Source of the DNA: Methylorubrum populi
GTDB taxonomy: Bacteria > Pseudomonadota > Alphaproteobacteria > Rhizobiales > Beijerinckiaceae
Reading direction: 5' to 3'
NCBI RefSeq assembly: GCF_002355515.1
Contig: NZ_AP014809.1
Location: 3,744,501 to 3,808,500 of the forward strand
Length of the DNA stretch: 64,000 nucleotides
Below are positions 29,338-38,084 of the stretch, piece after piece. The position numbers and the translations under genes are program-made. Position 1 is the first letter of the stretch; every line of letters starts with the position of its first letter. Under the pieces are notes generated by a model. It saw only the letters and a program-made list of their open reading frames with translations. It was not told the origin of the DNA and did no database searches.

Positions 29338-30060
29338 ATGAACCGCATGTTCCTGGCCTCGGCCGCGCTGATCGGCGCGCTGGCCTATCTTCCGGCGAGC
29401 GCGGATGCGCGCCCGATCGGCGTCGGCGGCTCCGGCGGTCTCGGCGGCGGCAATTTCCGCAGCGCCCTCGGCGCCGGCGGTGTCACCGGCTTCGGCCGTG
29501 GCGGCGGGTTCGCCGGCGGCGGCTTCCGCGGTGGCGGCGCTGGTCTGGGTGCGGGCGGCTTCGCCGGCCGTCCCGGTTTCGGTGCTGGCCGCCCGGGCTT
29601 CGGCGCCGGTGTCGCGGGTGTGCGGCCGGGCTTCGGCGCCGGCCGTCCTGGTTTCGGACCCGGTCGTCCGGGCTTCGGCAACGGCGTCGCGGGCGTGCGG
29701 CCCGGCTTCGGCGGCAATCGCGGCTGGTACGGCAACCGCGGCTGGCGCAACGCCGGCTGGCATCGCCGGGGCTACGGTTACGGCGGTCTCGGGCTCGGCT
29801 TAGGGCTCGGAGCCGGGCTCGGCCTCGCCGCCGGCGGCCTCTACGGCGCCTACGGCTATCCGGGCTACGGTTACGGGTACGGCTACGACGACGGCTACTA
29901 CGCGCCGGCCGGCTATTACGGCACCGAGACGGTCACCACGGGCGTCGCGTCCGGCGGTGACGACGATCTGGTGGCTGAGTGCGCCCGCCGCTTCAAGACC
30001 TACGATCCGCAGACCCAGACCTACATCGCCAAGCGCGGCGTGCGCCGCTCCTGCCCGTAA
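29338..30060 (+). CDS. Gly-rich secreted protein with RPGFG repeats
   Basis: Protein of 240 residues. A signal peptide (MNRMFLASAALIGALAYLPASADA) precedes about 150 residues of Gly/Phe/Arg repeats: variants of GRPGFGAG and GVAGVRPGFG recur between residues 75 and 125. A Trp/Tyr/Arg-rich stretch (GNRGWYGNRGWRN) and a Gly/Leu-rich hydrophobic run follow, then a Tyr-rich part. The C-terminus is a short ordered domain with AECARRFKTYDPQTQTYI and two Cys, like the BA14K-type tail of Rhizobiales proteins. Function unknown; probably envelope-associated. Confidence 0.75.
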   Translation: MNRMFLASAALIGALAYLPASADARPIGVGGSGGLGGGNFRSALGAGGVTGFGRGGGFAGGGFRGGGAGLGAGGFAGRPGFGAGRPGFGAGVAGVRPGFGAGRPGFGPGRPGFGNGVAGVRPGFGGNRGWYGNRGWRNAGWHRRGYGYGGLGLGLGLGAGLGLAAGGLYGAYGYPGYGYGYGYDDGYYAPAGYYGTETVTTGVASGGDDDLVAECARRFKTYDPQTQTYIAKRGVRRSCP

Positions 30061-30073
30061 GGTCTCCCTCGGC

Positions 30074-30095
30074 GGGAGCACTGATCGGTGCTCCC
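30074..30095 (+). terminator. Hairpin after the Gly-rich gene
   Basis: GGGAGCAC, six bases, GTGCTCCC, followed by GTCTT. A weak T tract; it may act together with the larger palindrome just downstream. Confidence 0.5.
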
Positions 30096-30111
30096 GTCTT
30101 CGCCCAAACGG

Positions 30112-30149
30112 AAAAGCCCCGCCCGACCTGATGGTCGGGCGGGGCTTTT
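30112..30149. terminator. Bidirectional terminator between the Gly-rich gene and catalase
   Basis: AAAAGCCCCGCCCGACC, four bases, and the exact complement ending in TTTT. With A4 on one side and T4 on the other, it can terminate transcription from both convergent genes. Confidence 0.85.
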
Positions 30150-30201
30150 CATATCGGAGGATGGCCCGCGCGATGGCGGGCCTCCGCCGGGTGCGCGGAT
30201 G

Positions 30202-31791
30202 TTACTCCGCGGCGACCTTCTGCGGGGCGTTGCCGCCCTCGGTGTAGGTCTCGGCCTGGAGGCGCTTGTGCGGGGCGGCGCGGCCCGGCAGCGGCGGCAG
30301 GGCCTTGGCCTTCTCCAGATCGATCCCGGCGCCCTCGGCGACGCGGCGGCCGTAATCCTCGTCGGCGTGCCAGAAGTGCCAGACCATCCGCAGCTGGATC
30401 GGCTCAGGGCACTGCTTCATGTCGGCCACGAGGTTGGCGATCAGGTCCTCGCGCTCCCAGTCCTCGAAGGTCCGGTAGCGGTGACCCGCCTGGGCGTAAT
30501 CATCCTCGGTGCGCGAGGTCTGATAGCGGCCGAGACGTCCCTCCACCGGCTGGTGGTATTCGGTCTTCTTCGGCGCCTCGGCGAGACCCTCGCCGAGCGT
30601 CGAGGGCTCGTAGTTGATGTGCTTGTTGGCACCCGTGCCGTCGACGCCGTAGGTCATCTGGCCGTCGCGCTGGTTCGAGTAGACCTTCACGCCGGGCTGC
30701 GGCGCGTTGATCGGCAGCTGCAGATAGTTGGCGCCAACGCGGTAGCGCTGCGTGTCCGAGTAGGACAGCGTGCGCCCCTGGAGCATCTTGTCGTCCGAGA
30801 AGTCGATGCCGTCGACGAGCACGCCCGTGCCGAAGGCGGACTGCTCGACTTCCGCGAAGAAGTTGTCCGGCACGCGGTCGAGCACCATGCGGCCGACCGG
30901 CAGCAGCGGGAACTGGTCCTCGGGCCAGCGCTTCGTGTCGTCCAGCGGATCGAACGAGAGGTGGTCGTTCGGGCCGTCGGGCATGATCTGCACGCAGAAC
31001 TCCCACTCGGGGAAGTTGCCGGCCTGGATGTTGTCGTAGAGGTCGCGCGTGGCGTGGCCGACATCCTTGGCCTGGATCTCGGAGGCCTGCGCCGAGGTCA
31101 GGTTCCGCACGCCCTGCTTGGGCTGCCAGTGGAACTTGCAGAGCACCGCCTCGCCCTTGTCGTTGACGAGCTTGTAGGTGTTGACGCCCGAGCCTTCCAT
31201 CTCGCGGTAATTGGCCGGGATGCCCCAGGGCGACTTCAGCCACGTCACCATGTGGATGGCTTCGGGGTGCTGCGCCACGAAGTCGAAGAAGCGCCACGCC
31301 TCCTGGCGGTTCGTCACCGGGTCCGGCTTGAACGCGTGGATCATGTCGGGGAACTTGATCGCGTCGCGGATGAAGAAGACTTTGAGGTTGTTGCCAACCA
31401 GGTCCCAGTTGCCCTCGACGGTCTTGAACTTGACGGCGAAGCCGCGCGGGTCGCGCTCGGTCTCCGGGCTCTCCTTGGCGCCGGCCACGGTGGAGAAGCG
31501 CACGAACATCGGCGTCTTCACGCCGGTCTCGTTGAGGACACGGGCGCGGGTGTACTTGGAGGCCGGCTCGTCGCCGATCTTGCCGTAGGCCTCGAACCAG
31601 CCGTGGGCGCCGGCGCCGCGGGCATGCACCACGCGCTCCGGAATGCGCTCACGGTCGAAGTGGGTGATCTTCTCGATGAACTGGTAGTTCTCGAGCGTCG
31701 CGGGCCCCCGCTCGCCGACCGTGCGCGTGCTCTGGTTGTCACGGACCGGATGGCCCTGTCGGGTCGTCAGAATCGGGCGGTTCTCGCTCAT
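30202..31791 (-). CDS. katA: Monofunctional haem catalase
   Basis: Catalase of 529 residues that disproportionates hydrogen peroxide. The active-site His56 lies in [12 protein letters not shown], the distal Asn in [15 protein letters not shown], and the proximal Tyr ligand in [11 protein letters not shown]. The size fits a small-subunit type with a modest C-terminal extension of Lys/Pro/Ala-rich sequence. It is divergent from oxyR across 138 bases, so peroxide control through OxyR is likely. Confidence 0.95.
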   Translation of the reverse strand: MSENRPILTTRQGHPVRDNQSTRTVGERGPATLENYQFIEKITHFDRERIPERVVHARGAGAHGWFEAYGKIGDEPASKYTRARVLNETGVKTPMFVRFSTVAGAKESPETERDPRGFAVKFKTVEGNWDLVGNNLKVFFIRDAIKFPDMIHAFKPDPVTNRQEAWRFFDFVAQHPEAIHMVTWLKSPWGIPANYREMEGSGVNTYKLVNDKGEAVLCKFHWQPKQGVRNLTSAQASEIQAKDVGHATRDLYDNIQAGNFPEWEFCVQIMPDGPNDHLSFDPLDDTKRWPEDQFPLLPVGRMVLDRVPDNFFAEVEQSAFGTGVLVDGIDFSDDKMLQGRTLSYSDTQRYRVGANYLQLPINAPQPGVKVYSNQRDGQMTYGVDGTGANKHINYEPSTLGEGLAEAPKKTEYHQPVEGRLGRYQTSRTEDDYAQAGHRYRTFEDWEREDLIANLVADMKQCPEPIQLRMVWHFWHADEDYGRRVAEGAGIDLEKAKALPPLPGRAAPHKRLQAETYTEGGNAPQKVAAE

Positions 31792-31925
31792 GCGTCACTC
31801 TCTCCTTGGAAGGCAGGGGCTTCAGGTGGGATCGCTCGGCACGTTCGCACAGCCTGGAACCATTCTGTTTCGACGGTATGACCCAGGCATGACCCATTGG
31901 CAAATGCATCGTCACAAACACTGTG

Positions 31926-31940
31926 ATAGATGCAGCCTAT
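31926..31940. promoter_or_regulatory. OxyR-type ATAG-N7-CTAT element over the oxyR start
   Basis: ATAGATGCAGCCTAT matches the OxyR half-element ATAGnTnnnAnCTAT except for one G in place of A. It covers the two candidate start codons of oxyR. Just upstream TCACA and TGTGA (31912-31916, 31922-31926) form a further dyad. Likely a site for autorepression and/or katA control; binding is inferred. Confidence 0.45.
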
Positions 31941-32877
31941 GAATCTTTCCGGTTTGTCCCTGCGTGATCTCGAATATGTCGTGGCTGTCGCCGACGAGGG
32001 GCATTTCGGCCGGGCCGCGGAACGCTGCAACGTGAGCCAGCCGACGCTTTCCGTGCAGGTCCGCAAATTGGAGAACGCGCTCGGACTAACCTTGTTCGAG
32101 CGTTCCAACCGTCGCGTGCTGCTGACGGTGGCGGGGCAGGGGATCGTGCGGCAGGCCCGGGTGGTGCTGGCCGAGGCGCAGCGCCTGCTGGCGCTCGCCG
32201 TCGAGGGGCGCGGCTCGCCGCTCACCGGCCGGCTGGTTCTGGCCGCGATCCAGACGCTCGGCCCCTACTACTTCCCTCTCGTGCTGCGCCTGCTGCGCCA
32301 GGAATTTCCGCTGCTGACGCTGGCGCTCAGCGAGGCGCGCACCGCCGAGATCCTCGACGGGCTGCGCGACGGGCGCATCGACGCGGCCCTCGTCTCCCTG
32401 CCGGTGGCGGCGTCGGGCCTCACGGTCTCGCCGCTCTTCGTGGAGCCGTTCAGGCTCGCCTGCCCGGCAGACCACATCTTCGCCCAGGGGGCCGCCCCGC
32501 GGGCGGAAAACCTGAGCGGGCCGGACCTGTTGCTGCTCGATGAGGGCAATTGCCTGCGCGACCAGACGATCGCCGCCTGCGGCACGCTGCGGGGCGCCGG
32601 CCGGCACGCGACGAGTCTGGAGACCCTGCGCTCGATGGTGGCGGCGGGCGCCGGCTACACCCTCATTCCGGCCCTGGCCGTCCCGTCCGGTCCCGATCCC
32701 AGCGGCCTGACCGTGATGCGCCATTTCGAGGGGGAGGGCCCCGGCCGCACCGTCGCGCTCGTCTGGCGCTCCAGCGATCCGCGGGCCGCCGGCCTCGCGC
32801 ATCTCGCGGCCTTCTTCCGGGCGCACGCCCCGGCCGGCACCGCCGCTTGCCGGGAAGACGAGGGGTATCGCGCCTGA
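31930..32877 (+). CDS. oxyR: LysR-family hydrogen-peroxide sensor OxyR
   Basis: Regulator of 315 residues. The N-terminal winged HTH reads LRDLEYVVAVADEGHFGRAAERCNVSQPTLS (about 11-41). The effector domain holds the redox pair of OxyR: LLDEGNCLRDQTIAACG gives Cys208 and Cys217, followed by ATSLETLRSMVAAGAGYTLIPALAVP, the stretch diagnostic of OxyR (described by its ends). Starts at 31930 or 31939 are possible; neither has a clear ribosome binding site. Divergent from katA, its expected target. Confidence 0.92.
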   Translation: MQPMNLSGLSLRDLEYVVAVADEGHFGRAAERCNVSQPTLSVQVRKLENALGLTLFERSNRRVLLTVAGQGIVRQARVVLAEAQRLLALAVEGRGSPLTGRLVLAAIQTLGPYYFPLVLRLLRQEFPLLTLALSEARTAEILDGLRDGRIDAALVSLPVAASGLTVSPLFVEPFRLACPADHIFAQGAAPRAENLSGPDLLLLDEGNCLRDQTIAACGTLRGAGRHATSLETLRSMVAAGAGYTLIPALAVPSGPDPSGLTVMRHFEGEGPGRTVALVWRSSDPRAAGLAHLAAFFRAHAPAGTAACREDEGYRA

Positions 32878-32993
32878 GCGCCGGAGGGGCGATGGCAACG
32901 GCTGCGTCGCGGCCTCGTCGTGACAGGTCGGGCGAGAGCGTGTAGCGCGGGCCCCGCGCGGATCGTGTCGCGCAGCTTCCTGCATCGACGCCC

Positions 32994-34061
32994 GTGCCCG
33001 AGACCCGCACTCTCCTGCGCTGGACGGCGCTCCTCGCCGTCTCGGCCGCTCTCGCCTACGGCCTGAGCCGCGCGCATTTCCCCGCCGCCCTTCTGCTCGG
33101 GCCGATGCTGGCCGCGATCATCTTCGGCGTGCGCGGTGCCGGGCTGTCGCTGCCGCGCCCGCTCTTCCTGGCCGCCCAGGCGGTGATCGGCTGCCTCGTC
33201 GCCCGGTCCGCGACCACCGAGATCGCCGCGACCCTGCGCGAGGACGGCCTCATCATCCTCGCCGTCGTCGGCGTGACGGTGGTGGCCGGTGCGCTGACCG
33301 GGCTGGCCCTGACGCGGCTGCGGGTCCTGCCCGGCACGACCGCGGCCTGGGGCTCCTCGCCGGGCGGGGCCGCCGCCATGGTGGCGATGGCCGAGGATTA
33401 CGGTGCCGATCCGCGGCTCGTGGCGTTCATGCAGTATGTGCGCGTCGCCGCCGTGGTGCTCTCGGCCTCGCTCGCCGCGCGCCTCCTCGCCGACATGTCG
33501 GGCCCGGCCGGCGTCGCTCCCGCCGCGGAATCGTGGAGCTGGTCCGGTCTCGCGGCCACTTCCGCGGTCGCAGCGGTCGGGTTCGGCCTCGCGAGCCTGC
33601 TGCGGCTGCCTTCCGCGCCCCTGGTCGGTCCGATGCTGCTCGGGGCCAGCCTGCACGCTGCCGGAATCCTCGACATCGCCTTGCCCGGCCCGGTTCTCGA
33701 CGCCGCCTATGCGGCGATCGGCTGGTATGTCGGACTGCGCTTCAACCGGCGCACCCTGGACGAGACGCTCCACGCGCTGCCGGGCGTGCTGGCTGCGACG
33801 AGCGCGATCATCCTGCTCTGCGGGATATGGGCCTGGGCGCTGACCTACTGGCTGCCGATCGATTTCCTGACCGCCTTCCTGGCCACCAGTCCCGGCGGGC
33901 TCGATTCGGTGGCGATCATCGCCGTGGGCTCGAAGGCCGACGTCTCCTTCGTGCTCGCGGTGCAGACCCTGCGCCTGTTCGTGGTGCTGGCGACCGGTCC
34001 GATCCTCGCCAGATGGATCGCCCGCGCGGTCCCGGAAGAGGCTCCGGGAGAGGCTCCGTGA
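32994..34061 (+). CDS. AbrB-family membrane transporter
   Basis: Polytopic membrane protein of 355 residues from a GTG, with about ten hydrophobic segments in two similar halves. Each half includes the family's Gly/Pro-rich motifs: LLLGPMLAAIIFG and PLVGPMLLGASLHAAG, and AAWGSSPGGAAAMVAMAEDYGAD and LATSPGGLDSVAII. These mark the AbrB (PF05145) family, once called ammonia monooxygenase-like and now regarded as transporters of uncertain substrate. The stop overlaps the next start (GTGA). Confidence 0.85.
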   Translation: MPETRTLLRWTALLAVSAALAYGLSRAHFPAALLLGPMLAAIIFGVRGAGLSLPRPLFLAAQAVIGCLVARSATTEIAATLREDGLIILAVVGVTVVAGALTGLALTRLRVLPGTTAAWGSSPGGAAAMVAMAEDYGADPRLVAFMQYVRVAAVVLSASLAARLLADMSGPAGVAPAAESWSWSGLAATSAVAAVGFGLASLLRLPSAPLVGPMLLGASLHAAGILDIALPGPVLDAAYAAIGWYVGLRFNRRTLDETLHALPGVLAATSAIILLCGIWAWALTYWLPIDFLTAFLATSPGGLDSVAIIAVGSKADVSFVLAVQTLRLFVVLATGPILARWIARAVPEEAPGEAP

Positions 34062-34402
34062 TCGCGCTCTACCTCGCCTTCCTGAATTCCTGGCGCGGCC
34101 TCGTCCACGGCGGGCGCACAGAGCGGGCGGTGCGGCTCGAACTCGCCCTGCTGGTGCTCGGCTTGCCCGTGGCGCTCGTTCTCGGCGGCGGCCTGTGGGT
34201 TCGGGTGGCGCTCATCGCCAGCCTGCTCCTGATGCTCGGCGCGGAACTCCTCAACACCGCCATCGAGAAGCTGTGCGACCACCTCCACCCCGGCCGGCAC
34301 GACCGGATCGGGATCGTGAAGGACCTCGCCTCGGCGGGCGCGTTCATGACCCAGGTCATCGCCGCCCTGGTCTGGGGCGCGGCGGTGATCGACCGCTTCT
34401 GA
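34058..34402 (+). CDS. dgkA: Diacylglycerol kinase, DgkA type
   Basis: Integral membrane kinase of 114 residues with three hydrophobic helices. The catalytic motifs are AELLNTAIEKLCD (family E-x-x-NTAIE) and GIVKDLASAGAF (KDxxSA). It recycles diacylglycerol to phosphatidic acid. The GTG start lies within the upstream stop (GTGA), so translation is coupled to the AbrB-type transporter, a pairing with no obvious metabolic reason. Confidence 0.9.
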   Translation: MIALYLAFLNSWRGLVHGGRTERAVRLELALLVLGLPVALVLGGGLWVRVALIASLLLMLGAELLNTAIEKLCDHLHPGRHDRIGIVKDLASAGAFMTQVIAALVWGAAVIDRF

Positions 34403-34448
34403 ACCGAGGCGCCGTGATGAATGTCCGGATGATCCTGCCGAGCGGCGC

Positions 34449-34646
34449 TCAGCGGTCTTCCTGCTCGCTCCACACGACCCAGCTGCCGCCGAACAGCGTG
34501 GCGGCGATGACGATCCACAGGCCGGTCCGACCGATCGCGTCGACCAACCAGGCATGCACCGCCGACAGACTGAGCTTCATCAGGCAGTCCAGCACGCCGA
34601 GATAGAGAGCGAGCGCCAGAAGCGCGACGGCGAGAAGGCGGCTCAT
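34449..34646 (-). CDS. Micro-membrane protein, copy 2 of a tandem pair
   Basis: Predicted protein of 65 residues with two membrane helices (about 4-21 and 40-57). Its core KLSLSAVHAWLVDAIGRTG and ending SWVVWSEQEDR mirror the preceding gene's product. ATG at 34646 follows GGAGGATCG and overlaps the upstream stop by the ATGA arrangement. Function unknown; the paired design suggests a two-subunit membrane complex or a recent duplication. Confidence 0.65.
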   Translation of the reverse strand: MSRLLAVALLALALYLGVLDCLMKLSLSAVHAWLVDAIGRTGLWIVIAATLFGGSWVVWSEQEDR

Positions 34647-34843
34647 CGATCCTCCGTCTCTTTCCAAAGGGCCCAGGCCCCTGCGAACACCATGGCTCCG
34701 ATCAGAAGCCGCATCCCCGTATGACCGATCCTTTCGAGGAGCCAAGCATGGGCGGTGGACAGACTCACGTCCAGCATCCACCCCCAAGCCGTCAGGATCA
34801 CGGCAATGGCGACGACAATGAGGATTTTCGTCCAGACCGGCAT
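34643..34843 (-). CDS. Micro-membrane protein, copy 1 of a tandem pair
   Basis: Predicted protein of 66 residues (MPVWTKILIVVAIAVILTAWGW...) with two membrane helices, an HAWLLERIGHTG loop and a charged end ALWKETEDR. About half the residues match the next gene's product over the last 45 positions. The stop overlaps that gene's ATG by four bases, so the two are probably one translationally coupled unit. I do not recognise a family. Confidence 0.65.
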   Translation of the reverse strand: MPVWTKILIVVAIAVILTAWGWMLDVSLSTAHAWLLERIGHTGMRLLIGAMVFAGAWALWKETEDR

Positions 34844-35126
34844 GGCAGCCGCGCTACCACGTTTGGGCAGAGGCACCGAGCGACCCGGGTGACACTTGGC
34901 CACGAGTCCTCGGAAAAATGATGCAACGTCCGAACCATCCGCCGCGATTGCCGATCCGGTGGCACACGGACGGTCGGTCAATCGGCATCATTATACCTTC
35001 TGTTACGACCCGCCGCAGGCATCACGGCCGCGTGCTCTGCGTTGAGGCTGCGGCGAGACCGGGCGAGTGGTCGGACGATCCGCCCGCTCCGGTCTCCGGC
35101 ATGTCTCACACCTTCGTGAAGAACGC

Positions 35127-35684
35127 ATGGCTACCTTCTTCATCGCCGACACGCATTTCGGCGACGCCTATCTCGTCGAGCGTCGACGACGCGGCTTCGC
35201 CTCGGTGGAGGCGCATGACGCGGCGCTGATCGCCCGCTGGAACGCGCGCGTCGGAGCCGAGGACGAGGTCTGGCATCTCGGCGACTTCGCGGCCCATGCG
35301 AGCCGCGAGCACTGCCTCGCCGTGTTCGCGCAGCTGAACGGCATCAAGCGGCTGGTGCGCGGCAACCACGACAGCAACCGCGTGCTCGACCTGCCCTGGG
35401 CCGAGCCGCCGGTGGAGAGCGCCCGGATTTCGATGACGGATGAGGGGGGCCGGACGTGGCGGTTGTTCCTGGCCCACTACGCCCACCGTGCCTGGCCGGG
35501 GTTGTGGCGCGAGACCCGGCACCTCTACGGCCACACCCACGCCACGCTGCCCGACACCACCCGCTCCTGCGATGTCGGCGTCGATGCCTGGGATTTCTCG
35601 CCGGTGACGATCGGCGAGGCGATTGCCCGGCAGGATACGGCGACGCTGGTGCCGGAGGAACTCGCGCCGCGGGCGCAACGCTGA
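35127..35684 (+). CDS. Calcineurin-like metallophosphoesterase
   Basis: Enzyme of 185 residues with all motifs of the family in order: FIADTHFGD, WHLGDFA, RGNHDSNR, LAHYAHR and YGHTHAT, which supply two metal sites. It belongs to the small bacterial group with a DTHFGD opening that may hydrolyse cyclic or other phosphodiesters; the substrate is unknown. The ATG at 35127 opens directly onto the first motif. Confidence 0.87.
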   Translation: MATFFIADTHFGDAYLVERRRRGFASVEAHDAALIARWNARVGAEDEVWHLGDFAAHASREHCLAVFAQLNGIKRLVRGNHDSNRVLDLPWAEPPVESARISMTDEGGRTWRLFLAHYAHRAWPGLWRETRHLYGHTHATLPDTTRSCDVGVDAWDFSPVTIGEAIARQDTATLVPEELAPRAQR

Positions 35685-35693
35685 CGGTTCGTC

Positions 35694-36569
35694 TCAGTTC
35701 GCCGCAAGCGGCATCGACTCGACGACCGTCTCGAAGAGACCCCGCCGCTCCAACGAGCGGCCGAGCGCCGGCGTGAGCCCGGCCCCGCCGGTGAACACGG
35801 CCTGGGCGGGCGGCGCCTCGGAGGCCTGCTCCGGCATCTCGCCGAGAAGCTGGATCACCCGGCGTGCGATGGCCGGGGCCGGATCGATCCAGGTGACCGG
35901 CCAGGGGGCGAGGCGCTCGAAGCGGGGCAGCAGCAGCGGGTAGTGGGTGCAGGAGAGGCAGACCACATCGGTGCGCCGGCCGTCCGCCTGCTCCACGAAG
36001 CAGGGCGCGATCTCGGCCAGGAGCGCGGCGTCCGACACCGGGTCGCCGGCCATCTCGGCCTCGGCGTAGCCCGCGAGGTTCTTCGAGCCCACCAGGGTCA
36101 CGGTGCAGTGTGCCGCGAAATTCCGGACGAGGTCGTGGGTATAGGCCCGCGCCACCGTGCCGGGGGTTGCGAGCAGGGAGACGAGGCGGGTGCGGGTCAG
36201 CGCCGCGGCCGGCTTGATCGGCGGCACCACCCCGACGAAGGGCGTGACGAAGCGCTGGCGCAGGGCCGGCAGAACCAGGGTCGAGGCGGTGTTGCAGGCG
36301 ATCACCACGAGGTCGGGGGCGTGGCACGCCAGCAGACGCTCCATCACCGCGATCACCCGCGCCACCAGCCGCTCCTCGGTGAGGGCGCCGTAGGGAAAGG
36401 CCGCGTCGTCCGCCGCGTAGACGTAGGCCGCGTCCGGCCGGGCGCGGCGCACCTGCTCCAGCACCGTCAGGCCGCCGAGGCCGGAATCGAAGACGAGAAT
36501 GACCGGCTGCGCATTCTGCGCCGGCACCGCCGCCGAAAGGGTCGCCCCTGCCATCAGATCGATCCGCAT
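35694..36569 (-). CDS. murI: Glutamate racemase
   Basis: Enzyme of 291 residues making D-glutamate for peptidoglycan. The two catalytic Cys are in VIACNTASTLVLPAL and LSCTHYPLLLP; FDSGLGGLTVL opens the fold and AFPYG binds substrate. Starts at 36593, 36569 or 36554 are possible; 36569 is chosen for the AGGGCGG about ten bases upstream. It converges with the phosphoesterase gene and is divergent from egtB. Confidence 0.92.
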   Translation of the reverse strand: MRIDLMAGATLSAAVPAQNAQPVILVFDSGLGGLTVLEQVRRARPDAAYVYAADDAAFPYGALTEERLVARVIAVMERLLACHAPDLVVIACNTASTLVLPALRQRFVTPFVGVVPPIKPAAALTRTRLVSLLATPGTVARAYTHDLVRNFAAHCTVTLVGSKNLAGYAEAEMAGDPVSDAALLAEIAPCFVEQADGRRTDVVCLSCTHYPLLLPRFERLAPWPVTWIDPAPAIARRVIQLLGEMPEQASEAPPAQAVFTGGAGLTPALGRSLERRGLFETVVESMPLAAN

Positions 36570-36777
36570 GACCGCCGCCCTGGGCTCGCGCATCCTCGAA
36601 AATCGGGGCGCGAGTGTCCGGCGCGGACGGTTAAGGACACCTCACTGCGGCTGCAAAAAGGCCGCGCTTCGGGACGGGTGCGACAAGGGGTGCGACGAAC
36701 AGCTTAACGGGCCGCGGCGTTGTCATACGACACTTGGCGTCTATTTCCGGCACGAAACCGAGGAAGAGATTCCAGCA

Positions 36778-38040
36778 ATGGCAGCCGGCGCAGCACGTCT
36801 CACCCATCCTGAGAGCGGCGCGGCCTTCCCGCCGCCCCCGCTCGAGGCCCGCCCGATCGACCGCGACGCCTGGATCGCGGCCTTCCGAACCGTCCGCGAC
36901 GAGACCGAGCGGCGCGCCGCCCCGCTCTCGCCGGAGGACCAGCAGATCCAGTCGATGGAGGATGCGAGCCCGACCAAGTGGCACCGGGCGCATACGACGT
37001 GGTTCTTCGAGCAGTTCCTGCTGCGCGAGCACCTGCCGGGCTACGCCATCTACGACGAGCGCCTGCACTACCTTTTCAATTCCTACTACGTGCAGGCCGG
37101 GCCGCGGCAGCCGCGCTTCCTGCGCGGGATGATCACCCGGCCGACCGCGGCGGAGACCGCCGCCTACCGCGCCCATGTCGACCGCGCGGTGACGGTATGG
37201 CTGCGCGAGACCTCGGACGAGGCGCTGGAGCGGGTGCTGCCGATCCTGGAGATCGGGCTCTACCACGAGCAGCAGCATCAGGAGTTGATGTTCACCGACA
37301 TCCTGCACGCCTTCGCGCAGAACCCGCTCGATCCGGTCTACGAGGCGGGCTGGACGATGCCCAAGGCGCAGGCAGCCTCCGGCAAGGCTGCCCTCGAAAG
37401 AGGCATCACTCAGATCGGCCATGCCGGCCAGGGCTTTGCCTTCGACAACGAGAGCCCGCGCCACGACGTGCTGATGCTCGGCGGCGCCATTGATCGCGGC
37501 CTCGTGACGAACCGCGACTGGCTCGCCTTCATGGAGGACGGCGGCTACGCGCGGCCCGAGCTGTGGCTCAACGAGGGCTGGCTCTGCGTCCAGCGCGAGG
37601 GCTGGGAGGCGCCGGGCTACTGGCGCCGGGACGCCGACCATTGGTCGATGATGTCGCTCGCCGGCCGGAAACCCGTCGATCCGTCGGAGCCCGTGACGCA
37701 TGTCAGCTACTTCGAGGCCGACGCCTATGCCCGCTGGGCCGGCCGCGACCTGCCGACGGAGGCGGAGTGGGAGGTCGCCGCCCGAGACGGGCTGATCGAG
37801 GACGCCTTCGGCCTCGTCTGGCAATGGACCCGCAGCGCCTACGGACCCTATCCGGGCTACCGGCCGGTGGCGGGGGCGCTCGGCGAGTACAACGGCAAGT
37901 TCATGTCGAGCCAGTACGTGCTGCGCGGCTCCTCTGTGGCGACGCCGGACGGACACGCGCGGCCCGGCTACCGCAACTTCTTCTACCCGCACCAGCGCTG
38001 GCAGTTCACCGGCCTGCGCCTCGCCGACGCGCGCCCCTGA
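36778..38040 (+). CDS. egtB: Ergothioneine biosynthesis protein EgtB
   Basis: Non-haem iron sulfoxide synthase of 420 residues joining a thiol donor to hercynine. The N-terminal DinB-like domain has WHRAHTTW (His69, His72) and the iron motif YHEQQHQE (His163, His167, Glu169). The C-terminal FGE-sulfatase domain contains VTHVSYFEADAYARWAGRDLPTEAEWE (about 301-327) and ends GLRLA. The ATG at 36778 has GAGGAAGAG upstream. egtD follows. Confidence 0.93.
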   Translation: MAAGAARLTHPESGAAFPPPPLEARPIDRDAWIAAFRTVRDETERRAAPLSPEDQQIQSMEDASPTKWHRAHTTWFFEQFLLREHLPGYAIYDERLHYLFNSYYVQAGPRQPRFLRGMITRPTAAETAAYRAHVDRAVTVWLRETSDEALERVLPILEIGLYHEQQHQELMFTDILHAFAQNPLDPVYEAGWTMPKAQAASGKAALERGITQIGHAGQGFAFDNESPRHDVLMLGGAIDRGLVTNRDWLAFMEDGGYARPELWLNEGWLCVQREGWEAPGYWRRDADHWSMMSLAGRKPVDPSEPVTHVSYFEADAYARWAGRDLPTEAEWEVAARDGLIEDAFGLVWQWTRSAYGPYPGYRPVAGALGEYNGKFMSSQYVLRGSSVATPDGHARPGYRNFFYPHQRWQFTGLRLADARP

Positions 38041-38084
38041 TCGCCCGTCCCGCTTCGATCAATCCGCCGCCTCGGAGAACGCCT

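Noticed and set aside
29560..29720. Short repeated units that might suggest a CRISPR or other DNA array
   Set aside because: They are in-frame codon repeats of a Gly-rich protein, without regular repeat-spacer structure.
34918..35126. Plus-strand frame before the phosphoesterase gene
   Set aside because: No ribosome binding site or motif; it runs into the phosphoesterase gene in another frame.
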